The notes beneath the pieces are model-generated. The model was not told where the DNA came from. It searched no databases and saw only the letters and a list, made by a program, of their open reading frames with translations. DNA of 64,000 bases from an uncultured Bacilli bacterium (GTDB lineage Bacteria; Bacillota_I; Bacilli_A; RF39; UBA660), in assembly GCA_910584165.1 (NCBI GenBank), contig CAJTZU010000002.1, positions 274,076-338,075 on the forward strand. The letters are read 5' to 3'. This document shows positions 24,707 to 33,541 of this stretch, piece by piece (positions within the stretch are counted from its first letter, which is position 1; every line of letters starts with the position of its first letter). The position numbers were made by a program, and so were the translations under genes.

Positions 24707-26290
24707 ATGTTAAAATACGAACGATTGGAATTGCCAGAAGCAATTGAAAAATATTTATCAATGAGGCAAAATGATAATGCTAAAAGCATAAGAAGATCTG
24801 TGCGTAGAAAAAAAAGAAAGGATTTAAAAATAGGCGAAAGAATTGCTGCTCTTTTTGATTTGCACTATTATAAGGCAAGAGCAATTGATATGGCAGAATT
24901 AATCAAATCCTATAAAGAGTTTAATTCAAAGGATAAATCCTATCACATGCCTTTGGAATTAAAAAAAGAAATGGAGTATATAGGAGCTAATATGTCTATA
25001 TCTGAAAGTAATCAGGTTCAAGAAGGCATAAATCAATCCATTTCACAATTTTATATGTCTTCTAAAATGGATGTGGTTAGTAGGGCAGGTAAATTGCGCA
25101 GAGTTTTAAAGAAAACAAAACAGGAAGGAAGTTATATGACTTACTGGGAGAAAGGTAAGCCTATTAATACTACACTTTCTGCTGGAATTGAACAGTTATA
25201 TGATGAAAAGATTGCTTCTTTGGAAGCTACTAGGAGTAGTAGTTTTGTAAAAATGAATATGCGTGATATGCCAAGAGAAGCTTCTCATGCTACGGAAGAA
25301 GAATCTTATTTAGAAAATATCGAAGATATGCTTAGAAAAGGAGAAATCCGTGAGAGTGATATTACTAAAAATATAGACAAGATTCGTGAGACTTTTAGAG
25401 AGAGAAGAGAATTAGAACACCTAAATTCTAAAATTTGGAGTGTTATTTGTGGATTAAAAAAAGAAGCTGCAAGTACAGGAATCGATTTTTCTAAACCAAT
25501 TAGAATTTTACAGACTATTTATGGACGAAATAGAAAAACAATGGATAGTTATGATAATTATTTAGGGCAATTCGATTTTGCTGCTTTAGGTGAAAAGATA
25601 GAATGGGTTAAAAATAAAAGAAAACAGGAAACTTTAGTACGTGAAAGATTAGAAGCACTAGATCAGGTAAGTGAAATTACACCAAGAGATCCAGAAGTAT
25701 CTGATAAGATAAAACGAAATATTCATACTACAATGAATGCGAAAAAAGAATTACGTGAGTTAGCAATTCACTCTTTAAAAATAAATGGTAATTTAACGCA
25801 AGACCATTTTCATGTCGGAAATCTTGTTGTTTATAATCCTGTTGATAGTGAAAATCAAGAACTTCTTATTCGCGAAAAAATAGATGAAATGATTTCCATT
25901 GCTAGTAAAGCACCAGAGGAAAGAGCAATCGATTATTTAAAAAGTATGGGGATGATTACAGAAACATCAACAGTTGCCGATTTATCAGCAAAGCAGTTAG
26001 TAGATTATCAGCATGCTTTTAGAGATGATGCCTATGATTTTGATATTGAAAGAATTAGACAGATTAAAGATTTGATTGATTCGCAACGACAAGAGAAGGC
26101 GACTACTATTTGTAGAGAATATATAAAATACCGTGCAAAATTAAAAGATAAGAAAAAAGCAGTTTCTTTTTCAGAATATGCAAGAATATTATATTTACAA
26201 GAAAACATGGATTTGTCTATGGTATCTGCTGAGGTAAGAAATATGGATTCTGATATTTCTATGGAAGAACCACAGAATAAAAAAAGATAA
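24707..26290 (+). CDS. Large helical cytoplasmic protein, unknown (paralogue A)
   Basis: 527 residues, no signal or membrane segment, rich in Lys/Glu/Arg with long predicted helices. A basic head (SIRRSVRRKKRKDLKIGERIA) precedes helical stretches; the C-terminal 100 residues (TVADLSAKQLVDYQHAFRDD ... FSEYARILYLQENMDLSM) match those of the next gene closely. No family recognised. A start with AGGAGGG and an extended -10 (TGG-TAAAAT at 24667-24675) mark it as a real, separately transcribed gene. Together with the next gene it is a duplicated pair. Confidence 0.75.
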   Translation: MLKYERLELPEAIEKYLSMRQNDNAKSIRRSVRRKKRKDLKIGERIAALFDLHYYKARAIDMAELIKSYKEFNSKDKSYHMPLELKKEMEYIGANMSISESNQVQEGINQSISQFYMSSKMDVVSRAGKLRRVLKKTKQEGSYMTYWEKGKPINTTLSAGIEQLYDEKIASLEATRSSSFVKMNMRDMPREASHATEEESYLENIEDMLRKGEIRESDITKNIDKIRETFRERRELEHLNSKIWSVICGLKKEAASTGIDFSKPIRILQTIYGRNRKTMDSYDNYLGQFDFAALGEKIEWVKNKRKQETLVRERLEALDQVSEITPRDPEVSDKIKRNIHTTMNAKKELRELAIHSLKINGNLTQDHFHVGNLVVYNPVDSENQELLIREKIDEMISIASKAPEERAIDYLKSMGMITETSTVADLSAKQLVDYQHAFRDDAYDFDIERIRQIKDLIDSQRQEKATTICREYIKYRAKLKDKKKAVSFSEYARILYLQENMDLSMVSAEVRNMDSDISMEEPQNKKR

Positions 26291-26315
26291 AAGTCTTATA
26301 TTTTAAGACTTTTTT
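26289..26315 (+). terminator. Terminator between the two helical paralogues
   Basis: AAAAGTCTTA (26289-26298) with TAAGACTTTT (26304-26313), then T. The stem begins in the stop codon. A nearly identical core recurs at 28470 and 34923. Confidence 0.85.
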
Positions 26316-26417
26316 ATTTACACTTCTATGCATATTTTTAGGGTAAACCATAGAAAAATTAGAAAAGCTATGCTAAAATAAAGGTAAATAAGATAGTAAG
26401 ACTAAGGAGGATTTGCA

Positions 26418-28271
26418 ATGCCTACATTAAATTTAGTATCAGAAGATAGTCAATTGCGTGATGTAATTCAACAAAGAATAGATAAAAAGCATCAAGCAAA
26501 TAAAAAAATAAAGGACAGAGAAAAAGAAAAAGGAATTTCTCTTCTTGATAGATTAGCACTGAAACAAAATCAAGCAGAAATAAAGAAATTGGGGGATTTA
26601 TTGTCTGAATTTAATAAATTTCGTTTTATGGCAGTTACTCCCTCAAAAGTATCGGATAGTATTAAGGAAAGATTAGAATCTATTATGTCCCAGCTTCCTA
26701 GAGATAATGCGGACGCTATTAGAAAGATTTTTTCTCATGAAGTTAGATCTTCAACTTCTGCTCAAAGACATGATATTGAAACTCAAGCATCTCTTGTTCA
26801 TGGACTATTAACAAAAAATGGTATTACAAAGGGAGTGATTTTTTCAAGAGGTGAAAAATTTACTTACTCACAAGTTGTAGAAAATAAGAAAAAAGAATTG
26901 ATGGACAAATTAAATATTGACCCGACTTTTCTTTCTATTAAATCTCCTCAGTCAAGTGTTGCATCTACCCCAGAAGATTTGCTTATAGAAAATTTACAAT
27001 CCTTAAATCCTGAACAAATTAAAGGAGATAAGAATATCCAAGCTATTTTAACACTGGCTGCTAATATTAAAGATGCATTTAAGAGAAAAAGGGTAGCAGA
27101 GCATATTAATCTTGAGATTTCATTAGTTATTTCTGAATTAGGTGCTTCTTCTATTGATTTTTTGGAATTGACTAGAATGTTACAAGGAATAGCAAAAGAA
27201 AATCAAAAAACAATTCAAAGGTGTAATGATTATTTGGCGAAGTTTGATTTAGAAAAAGCAAAAGAAGTAGCTAAAAAAATTATGGAAGAAAAACAAAAAC
27301 AAGATAACAAAGAAAGCTTTTTGAAATCTTATCGTGCTTTAGCTTATGATTTAGCTAAAGCACAGGATGAAGGAAAAAGCTTTGATGAAATAGCAAAAAT
27401 TAAAGAAAAAATGAGAACTGCTTCTGTTAATGCTACTTTGGCAGGAGCTATGCCTAGTGAAATTAATGATGCACTATTAAATGGAAAAAATGATTATTAT
27501 TTAGAAAAAAGACATAGAGAAACTCTTGCTCAAGTACGACATGAAGAAATGGAAGAAGAACGAGCATTAGATGCAGAAATGAATAGAGTCTTAAGGCAAA
27601 TGGCTATCCAAGAATTAGAGCATGCTGGAGCTTTTGAAGAAACTCATGAGTGGCGAGATGGTGATGTTAGAAGCACTTTAGATGAGGATAAAAAGGAAGC
27701 TATGATTCATAAGAAAATGCAAGAAATTGTAGCTCGTGAAAAGAGTGATGAGGAAAAAGAAAGTGCTAGACAAGAAGTACAGCGTGGAAATAATATTATT
27801 TCTTCTGTCATAGATGATTTACGCAGGTATGCTGTTCAAGATTTAGAATTAAATCCAGATTTTAAAAGAATGACTGAGAAGGAACAAGAAACAGCTATTC
27901 GTAAAAAAATGAGTGAATTAGCTAACTATTCTAAGCTGTCACCAGAGCAAAGAGGCTTGGCAGATTTTAAATCTAAAGGAATTGTGGAACAAGATACTAT
28001 TTTAAAAGATTTACGCCCCCAACAATTAGCGGACTTTAGAGTTGCCTATCATGATACAGAGCAAGATAGAGAAATAAAAGAAATTCAAAGACAAATAGCA
28101 TCTCAGACACAGCGAAATACCAATACGATTTATAAACAATATATCAGATATTTGGCGACTGTAGAAGACAAGTCGGCAGTTATTAAATTCTCAGAATATG
28201 CTAGAGTTTTATACGGACAAGAGGAAGTAGATTTATCAATGATAGAAGAAGAAAAGGGGAAAAGTATTTAA
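26418..28271 (+). CDS. Large helical cytoplasmic protein, unknown (paralogue B)
   Basis: 617 residues, soluble, helical and highly charged, with probable coiled coils (for instance ARQEVQRGNN and VRHEEMEEERALDAEMNRVL). It shares with paralogue A the early KDREKEKGISLLDRLALKQ-type segment, a central TRMLQGIAKENQKTIQRCND / RILQTIYGRNRKTMDSYDN segment and the tail DLRPQQLADFRVAYHD ... KFSEYARVLYGQEEVDLSM. The shared order over the whole length argues for duplication. No catalytic motif or known family was seen; a scaffold or DNA/RNA-associated role is only a guess. Stop overlaps the next start by one base. Confidence 0.75.
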   Translation: MPTLNLVSEDSQLRDVIQQRIDKKHQANKKIKDREKEKGISLLDRLALKQNQAEIKKLGDLLSEFNKFRFMAVTPSKVSDSIKERLESIMSQLPRDNADAIRKIFSHEVRSSTSAQRHDIETQASLVHGLLTKNGITKGVIFSRGEKFTYSQVVENKKKELMDKLNIDPTFLSIKSPQSSVASTPEDLLIENLQSLNPEQIKGDKNIQAILTLAANIKDAFKRKRVAEHINLEISLVISELGASSIDFLELTRMLQGIAKENQKTIQRCNDYLAKFDLEKAKEVAKKIMEEKQKQDNKESFLKSYRALAYDLAKAQDEGKSFDEIAKIKEKMRTASVNATLAGAMPSEINDALLNGKNDYYLEKRHRETLAQVRHEEMEEERALDAEMNRVLRQMAIQELEHAGAFEETHEWRDGDVRSTLDEDKKEAMIHKKMQEIVAREKSDEEKESARQEVQRGNNIISSVIDDLRRYAVQDLELNPDFKRMTEKEQETAIRKKMSELANYSKLSPEQRGLADFKSKGIVEQDTILKDLRPQQLADFRVAYHDTEQDREIKEIQRQIASQTQRNTNTIYKQYIRYLATVEDKSAVIKFSEYARVLYGQEEVDLSMIEEEKGKSI

Positions 28272-28471
28272 TGAATGAAGTAGAAGAAAAAAAGAATCGC
28301 CTGAATTTAGAAATGAGAAGTTTATTGTCTATTATTGATATGATAGATGGTAAAACAGGAAAATATGTAAATTATGTAGAAAATTCATTAAATGAAAGTG
28401 AGTTTTTAGATTTACAAATTCAATTGGTATCAGAAGCTAAAAATCGTATGATAGATATTTTTAAAGATTAA
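28271..28471 (+). CDS. Small helical protein coupled to paralogue B
   Basis: 66 residues, all-helical and acidic (MNEVEEKKNRLNLEMRSLLS ... NRMIDIFKD). It starts in TAATG overlapping the stop of paralogue B, so it is translationally coupled and may act with it. No family recognised. Confidence 0.6.
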   Translation: MNEVEEKKNRLNLEMRSLLSIIDMIDGKTGKYVNYVENSLNESEFLDLQIQLVSEAKNRMIDIFKD

Positions 28472-28492
28472 AAGTCTTGATTAAGACTTTTT
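28470..28492 (+). terminator. Terminator after the small helical gene
   Basis: AAAAGTCTT (28470-28478), four-base loop, AAGACTTTT (28483-28491), one more T. Confidence 0.8.
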
Positions 28493-28567
28493 CTTTTAAA
28501 ATAATTTATAATTGAGTAAATTAACTTTATTAAAAATTCATAAATACTAAAATAACAATTATTTTTG

Positions 28568-28576
28568 TGTTATAAT
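28568..28576 (+). promoter_or_regulatory. Extended -10 promoter of the 28592 gene
   Basis: TGT-TATAAT, with TATAAT at 28571-28576 and GGTGAT shortly before the ATG at 28592. The leader would be only about ten bases. Confidence 0.5.
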
Positions 28577-28591
28577 AAATTTGGTGATAGT

Positions 28592-30169
28592 ATGAAACTA
28601 TTAGAACTATTAGATCCGGAAGAATTATTTCATCCTAGTATTTTTTATGATGGGGAATGGCTATTAGGTGGAGGATTTTCTACTAATTTTGTAGAAGATG
28701 ATTTTCTTTTATTAAATGCTAAAACAGTAAATGGTGAAAATGCATATCAAAAATTTTTAGAAAAGAACTATTATCAGCCTATGCAAGATTTATTGGGTTC
28801 GTCAAGCTTGGCTAGAACTTTTTTCCCAAAAATAACTTTAACAGTTGATTCTAGTAATGAGAAAAGGGAAGTACGATTTGATATTGCTGCTTTTTTGTAT
28901 CAACAATTATTAGGGGCGATTGATAGTGAAGGTGCGCGAAAGAGATTTGGAGATTTTGTTTCGAAAAATGACAACAGAAATGATTGGGTAGCTCATATTA
29001 AAGAAGAATTAAGGCAGGATAGAAAAATATATTTTGAGGTTAGGGATAAGGGACCAAAATCTCCTTATTTTGGGGATTTTTATCAAACCTATTTAGAATA
29101 TATTAGGTATTCTAAAAATATGATGACTTTTCCATCTTTTTTAGAAGCAAGAATTAATGGAATAACAAAACTAATATTTGGAAGTAAGTATTATTTAGAA
29201 TTTTTTGATAAAGAGATATCAACAGCAGAATTACTAGAAGCATTTGATTATGATACATTTTGTTTAATAGCAGCTTATAGTGTAATTACTTGCTGTCGAT
29301 TTACAGAAAAAGAAACTAATACAGTGAATAATGCTGTTATTTATGTTAGGTCTTATTTAGATGCTATAAAAGAACTTCGTAAAGAGAAACCTAGTTATGA
29401 TTGGTTTATTAGGGTAAAAGAGCCTAGAAGAATTGTTAGGGTTGATGATGTTCAAAAAGAATATGAAGCGCTTTTGTCAAGACACCCCGAATTTTCAATT
29501 ATGGAAACTACAGAAGAAGAAATTGCTTCTTTATTACGAAAAGATGGAATGTCAGAAGAATCTATTCAAAATATAGACATTAGTAAAAGAAGTGCCCAAG
29601 AAACAGTTTCCTATCTTCTACAAAAGTTTAGAGAAGATAAGGAACTTGCCGCTGAGTGGGAATTTATCCCAAAAGGACCAGTGTTAGAGTCTAGCTCTGC
29701 TTTAAAATCAACGTCTGGAACCAGTATACCTATTTCAGAAGATGAGCAGGTTAGAAGGATGCTTATTGGACGAAATTATCTAGAAAATAGTAATTACTTG
29801 TTTAAACTTTATGGTGTCAATAAATTTAAAGGATATATTGGTTATATTTATCCAAATGAAACAGTTATTTTTGAAAAATATTACGAAAATGATAATACGA
29901 AAAAAGTTGCTCATTCTTCTGCCACTTATGTTATGAACCTGTATAATTTTATGGAAATGTCAAAATTAAGTAAAATGGAGATTATTAGAATGATGAAATC
30001 TGATGCAGGTGTTAAGATAAAAAGAATTTTTCATAGACAAGATATGGATAAGTGGAAAAGTCAAGTTGCGCAAGCTATTGCAGGTGATGATTATAATGAT
30101 TCTGTTATTTCCTATATTGATAGTTTAATTAGTAGTGATAGTTTAAAGAAAAGTGAGGTACAAAAATGA
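28592..30169 (+). CDS. Soluble protein of unknown function
   Basis: 525 residues from the ATG at 28592, chosen because GGTGAT precedes it; the frame is open from an upstream TTG without RBS. No membrane segment. Mixed alpha/beta composition with two Cys in ITCCRF; no known motif was found. A Ser/Thr-rich linker (LESSSALKSTSGTSIPIS) near 370-390 separates a large N-terminal from a smaller C-terminal part. It overlaps the next gene by 4 bp (ATGA), so the two probably work together. Confidence 0.65.
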   Translation: MKLLELLDPEELFHPSIFYDGEWLLGGGFSTNFVEDDFLLLNAKTVNGENAYQKFLEKNYYQPMQDLLGSSSLARTFFPKITLTVDSSNEKREVRFDIAAFLYQQLLGAIDSEGARKRFGDFVSKNDNRNDWVAHIKEELRQDRKIYFEVRDKGPKSPYFGDFYQTYLEYIRYSKNMMTFPSFLEARINGITKLIFGSKYYLEFFDKEISTAELLEAFDYDTFCLIAAYSVITCCRFTEKETNTVNNAVIYVRSYLDAIKELRKEKPSYDWFIRVKEPRRIVRVDDVQKEYEALLSRHPEFSIMETTEEEIASLLRKDGMSEESIQNIDISKRSAQETVSYLLQKFREDKELAAEWEFIPKGPVLESSSALKSTSGTSIPISEDEQVRRMLIGRNYLENSNYLFKLYGVNKFKGYIGYIYPNETVIFEKYYENDNTKKVAHSSATYVMNLYNFMEMSKLSKMEIIRMMKSDAGVKIKRIFHRQDMDKWKSQVAQAIAGDDYNDSVISYIDSLISSDSLKKSEVQK

Positions 30170-30633
30170 CCTTAGAAAAATATTTATTGGTGAAGCTTAT
30201 GGAAGAAAGAAGCATTGTTCAAGAATTACTTTATATTGATAATAAAGTTGGAAAGACAGAAGTTTCCTATAGTAATTTATTGAAAATGCTTACCAGTAAA
30301 GAGAAACTAGAGATTCCAACAGAACATGGAATTAATTTTATTACAGATGGAGAAATAGATACTGTATTTCAATCTTTACTAGCTGCAGCTCCTTATATTG
30401 GTAAATTGCATATTGATAGAAGATTTGTTGCAATGAATAAATGGTTAGTCGGTAAAACAAAAGAATATTATCAAAATAATGGATTAGAGATACAATTAGA
30501 TTTGGATATTGATAAAGATTATAAAAAATATGAAAATAGTGATAATTTATTTATTCTTTATGGTTATCCGGAATTTGTAAATGGTTGTATGGATATGTTT
30601 TCTAATAAAAATATGTTTATGATAAGAAAGTAG
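30166..30633 (+). CDS. Small unknown protein coupled to the 28592 gene
   Basis: 155 residues, soluble, no recognised family (MTLEKYLLVKLMEERSIVQE ... FVNGCMDMFSNKNMFMIRK). The ATGA overlap with the preceding gene suggests coupled translation. The SDR gene follows after 12 bases, so it may belong to the same transcript. Confidence 0.6.
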   Translation: MTLEKYLLVKLMEERSIVQELLYIDNKVGKTEVSYSNLLKMLTSKEKLEIPTEHGINFITDGEIDTVFQSLLAAAPYIGKLHIDRRFVAMNKWLVGKTKEYYQNNGLEIQLDLDIDKDYKKYENSDNLFILYGYPEFVNGCMDMFSNKNMFMIRK

Positions 30634-30645
30634 GTTGATGATGAA

Positions 30646-31389
30646 ATGTTAGAAAATAAAGTTGCTATTATAACAGGTGGAACGAGAGGAATTGGGTATG
30701 CGATTGCAAAAGTTTATGCACAAAATAAAGCTACTGTAGTTATTCTTGGCTCTAGAGAAGAAAGTGTATCTAAAGCATTAGAAAAAATGCATGTAGATGT
30801 TCCTAGTGCCGAGGTTTCAGGATATTATCCAAATTTATGTAGTGAAGTAGAAGTAGAAGAAACTTTTAGAAAAGCTCATGAGCAATATGGGCATATAGAT
30901 ATTTTAGTAAATAATGCTGGAGTATCTGCACGAGATAAAATTTACGATTATAAAGTAGAAGATTTTGAAAAAACAATTGATTTAAATGTAAATGCTGTCT
31001 TTGTTTGCTCAAAGGTAGCTGCTAAATATATGAAAGAACAAGGTGGAGGAGTAATCCTAAATACAAGTTCTATGGTAAGTTTATATGGACAACCATCAGG
31101 CTCTGCTTATCCTACTAGTAAGTTTGCTGTAAATGGACTTACAAAATCTTTAGCACGTGAACTTGGACGTGATAATATTCGTGTTAATGCAGTAGCGCCT
31201 GGTGTAACCAATACAGATATGGTAGCAGCTCTTCCAAAAGAAGTAATTGAACCATTAATTAAAACAATTCCACTTGGAAGAGTTGGAGAACCAGTTGATG
31301 TTGCCAATGCATTCTTGTTTTTAGCAAGTGATTTAGCTTCTTATATTACAGGAGTTGTATTATCTGTAGATGGAGCTGCAATGAGCTAA
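30646..31389 (+). CDS. SDR-family oxidoreductase, FabG-like
   Basis: 247 residues, a classical short-chain dehydrogenase. Cofactor loop TGGTRGIG (10-17), NNAG (89-92), Asn114, catalytic Ser141/142, Tyr155 and Lys159 (SAYPTSK) are all present; the C-terminal part PLGRVGEPVDVANAFLFLAS and VLSVDGA is typical of FabG/3-oxoacyl-ACP reductases. Basic residues Arg14 and Ser36-Arg37 favour NADPH. Without a fatty-acid gene cluster nearby, the substrate is open. Confidence 0.88.
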   Translation: MLENKVAIITGGTRGIGYAIAKVYAQNKATVVILGSREESVSKALEKMHVDVPSAEVSGYYPNLCSEVEVEETFRKAHEQYGHIDILVNNAGVSARDKIYDYKVEDFEKTIDLNVNAVFVCSKVAAKYMKEQGGGVILNTSSMVSLYGQPSGSAYPTSKFAVNGLTKSLARELGRDNIRVNAVAPGVTNTDMVAALPKEVIEPLIKTIPLGRVGEPVDVANAFLFLASDLASYITGVVLSVDGAAMS

Positions 31390-31409
31390 GAGTTTATTCA
31401 AAATAAATA

Positions 31410-31461
31410 AAAAATCTTTATGGAAGTTCTCAAATTGGTTCTTATTCATAAAGATTTTTTT
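31410..31461 (+). terminator. Terminator after the SDR gene
   Basis: AAAAATCTTTATG (31410-31422) pairs with CATAAAGATTTTT (31447-31459) around a 24-base loop that has its own partial pairing. Confidence 0.75.
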
Positions 31462-31530
31462 AGTTCGCTATTTATGTCCTGTACAAAGGATTATAAAATT
31501 TATTAAAATGAAAATTAGGAGATAAGAGAT

Positions 31531-31878
31531 ATTTCAGAAGAAGATTATCAAAAGTTTTTGAGAGTTTATGCATCTAAAATAGAAACGATTCATTATTATG
31601 GGTATGAGGTTTGGACAGATAAAACGGAGGAGCGTACTTCTATAGGAGATAGTAGTATTCGAATACGAAAATTAACGGCAAAAAAACTCCCTCTTTTAGC
31701 GTATATAGAGGAAAAGGTAGAAGAAGAATATTACTGTTTGTTAGGATTTAGTAAGTATGGAACATTCATCTTATCAAAGTATGAAAATAATCAATGTGTT
31801 TTAGAGAAAGATATTTGCAGTTGGTTAAAAGAAGATGGTACAAAACCAGAATTTGATGTAAATACTTATTGTCAATAA
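31531..31878 (+). CDS. Small unknown protein, probable ATT start
   Basis: 115 residues if started at ATT (31531), which lies nine bases after a good AGGAG (31517-31521) and gives SEEDYQKFLRVYASK after the initiator. The frame is closed by TAG at 31516-31518, and no ATG, GTG or TTG comes before the TTG at 31558, which has no RBS. So either this is a rare ATT initiation, or a former ATG has mutated and the gene is weakened. The protein is soluble, acidic and not recognised. Confidence 0.55.
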   Translation: MSEEDYQKFLRVYASKIETIHYYGYEVWTDKTEERTSIGDSSIRIRKLTAKKLPLLAYIEEKVEEEYYCLLGFSKYGTFILSKYENNQCVLEKDICSWLKEDGTKPEFDVNTYCQ

Positions 31879-31932
31879 AAATTTACTAAATTTTATATCC
31901 ATGATATACTAATATTCGAAAGAGGGAAGTTT

Positions 31933-32805
31933 ATGCTTAGAGTAAGTAATGAATGGACAGATTATGAATGTTTAGATGCTGGAAATGGAGAAAAATTAGA
32001 ACGTTGGAAGGATGTCATTTTAAGAAGGCCTGATCCACAAGCAATGTGGCCATTATTGGAACAAGATAAAACTTGGAAGAATGCAGATGGCCACTATTTT
32101 AGAAGTAATCAAGGTGGAGGACATTGGGAGTTTTCTAAAAAGTTACCAGAATATTGGACGGTAAATTATAAAAATTTAACATTTAAAGTAAGTCCTACTA
32201 ATTTTAAACATACAGGTTTATTTCCAGAACAAGCAACCAATTGGGATTTTATGATGGATAAAATCAAAAATAGTAATAGACCTATTACCGTTTTAAATTT
32301 ATTTGCTTATACGGGAGGAGCTACTATGGCATGTGCTAGTGCAGGGGCTATTGAAGTAGTTCATGTAGATGCTTCTAAAGGAATGACGGAATGGGCCAAA
32401 GAAAACCAAAGATTAAGTGGATTAGAAGATTGTAAGATACGATTCATCGTAGATGATTGTTTAAAGTTTGTAGAAAGAGAAGCTCGTCGCGGTAGAAAAT
32501 ATGATGTCATTATTATGGATCCTCCTAGTTATGGAAGAGGTCCTAATGGAGAAGTATGGAAATTTGAACACAATATTCACAATTTAATTATGTCTTGTAT
32601 GAAAATACTAAGTGATAAACCATTATTCTTTTTGATAAATTCTTATACTACTGGTATTTCTAGTACTGTTTTATATAATATTTTAAAGACTACTATGGAA
32701 CCTAAATATAAAGGTGTAGTAGATGCTGGAGAAGTAGGACTTTCTATTACCAAGAATAATTTAATATTACCATGTGGTATTTATGGAAGATGGCAAGATG
32801 AATAG
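31933..32805 (+). CDS. Class I SAM-dependent methyltransferase (RlmI/RlmK-like, putative rRNA)
   Basis: 290 residues. A methyltransferase domain with motif I NLFAYTGGAT (about 121-130), acidic motif VDASKGM, and catalytic DPPSYGRGP (about 196-204), as in the COG1092 family of 23S rRNA cytosine methyltransferases. The N-terminal PUA domain of RlmI is missing; instead a short Trp-rich head (WPLLEQDKTWKNADGHYFRS) is present. It overlaps the following pseudouridine synthase by eight bases, which supports an RNA-modification role. Confidence 0.82.
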   Translation: MLRVSNEWTDYECLDAGNGEKLERWKDVILRRPDPQAMWPLLEQDKTWKNADGHYFRSNQGGGHWEFSKKLPEYWTVNYKNLTFKVSPTNFKHTGLFPEQATNWDFMMDKIKNSNRPITVLNLFAYTGGATMACASAGAIEVVHVDASKGMTEWAKENQRLSGLEDCKIRFIVDDCLKFVEREARRGRKYDVIIMDPPSYGRGPNGEVWKFEHNIHNLIMSCMKILSDKPLFFLINSYTTGISSTVLYNILKTTMEPKYKGVVDAGEVGLSITKNNLILPCGIYGRWQDE

Positions 32806-33448
32806 TATTTTATATGAAGATAATCACATCATTGTTGTAGAAAAAAAGATAAATGTTCCTGTACAGGAAGATGATAGTAAAGATAAAGATTTACTAACAA
32901 TTATTAAATCCTATTTAAAAGAGAAATATCATAAACCTGGAAATGTTTATTTAGGACTTGTTCATAGATTAGATAGACCAGTTGGTGGAGTAATGGTATT
33001 TGCTAAAACTAGTAAAGCAGCATCCCGTTTAAGTGAACAGATGCGTACCCACCAAATAGAAAAAAAGTATTATGCAGTAGTGGAAGGAACTTTAAAAGAA
33101 AAAGATACTTATATTGATAAATTATATAAAGATACAAAATTAAATAAAGTAACTGTCGACAATAGAGGAAAAGAGGCCATTCTAAGCTATGAAAGAGTAA
33201 AAACGTATAAAGGGTATAGTTTAGCTGATATTACGCTTAAAACAGGCCGTAGTCATCAAATAAGGGTACAATTTAGTAGTAGAGGAACTCCTCTTTATGG
33301 AGATCAAAAGTATAATCCTAATTCTAAAGTAGGAGAACAGATAGCACTTTATTCTTATTACCTATCTTTTTATCATCCTACAACAAAAGAAAAGATGGAG
33401 TTTAAAATGCCTTTGCCAGATAGAACACCATTTAACTATTTTCAATAA
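32798..33448 (+). CDS. RluA-family pseudouridine synthase
   Basis: 216 residues from the ATG at 32798, which has GGAAG upstream within the methyltransferase gene. The catalytic motif HRLDR (with the essential Asp) appears in GLVHRLDRPVGGVMVFAKT, and the C-terminal TGRSHQIRVQFSSRGTPLYGD is diagnostic of the family. No S4 domain, as in RluA/RluC-short or TruC types, so the target base (rRNA or tRNA) is unknown. Most members read HRLDxxTSG; the PVGG variant here is found in shorter paralogues. Confidence 0.88.
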   Translation: MNSILYEDNHIIVVEKKINVPVQEDDSKDKDLLTIIKSYLKEKYHKPGNVYLGLVHRLDRPVGGVMVFAKTSKAASRLSEQMRTHQIEKKYYAVVEGTLKEKDTYIDKLYKDTKLNKVTVDNRGKEAILSYERVKTYKGYSLADITLKTGRSHQIRVQFSSRGTPLYGDQKYNPNSKVGEQIALYSYYLSFYHPTTKEKMEFKMPLPDRTPFNYFQ

Positions 33449-33454
33449 GAAGCC

Positions 33455-33483
33455 AATTTACACCTCATTTGTGTAAATTTTTT
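33455..33483 (+). terminator. Terminator after the pseudouridine synthase gene
   Basis: AATTTACAC (33455-33463) with GTGTAAATT (33471-33479), then T. Confidence 0.88.
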
Positions 33484-33541
33484 CTTTTTCTATAAAATGT
33501 TAATAAATATAGGCTATAATGATAAAAATAGGAGGAGTTGT

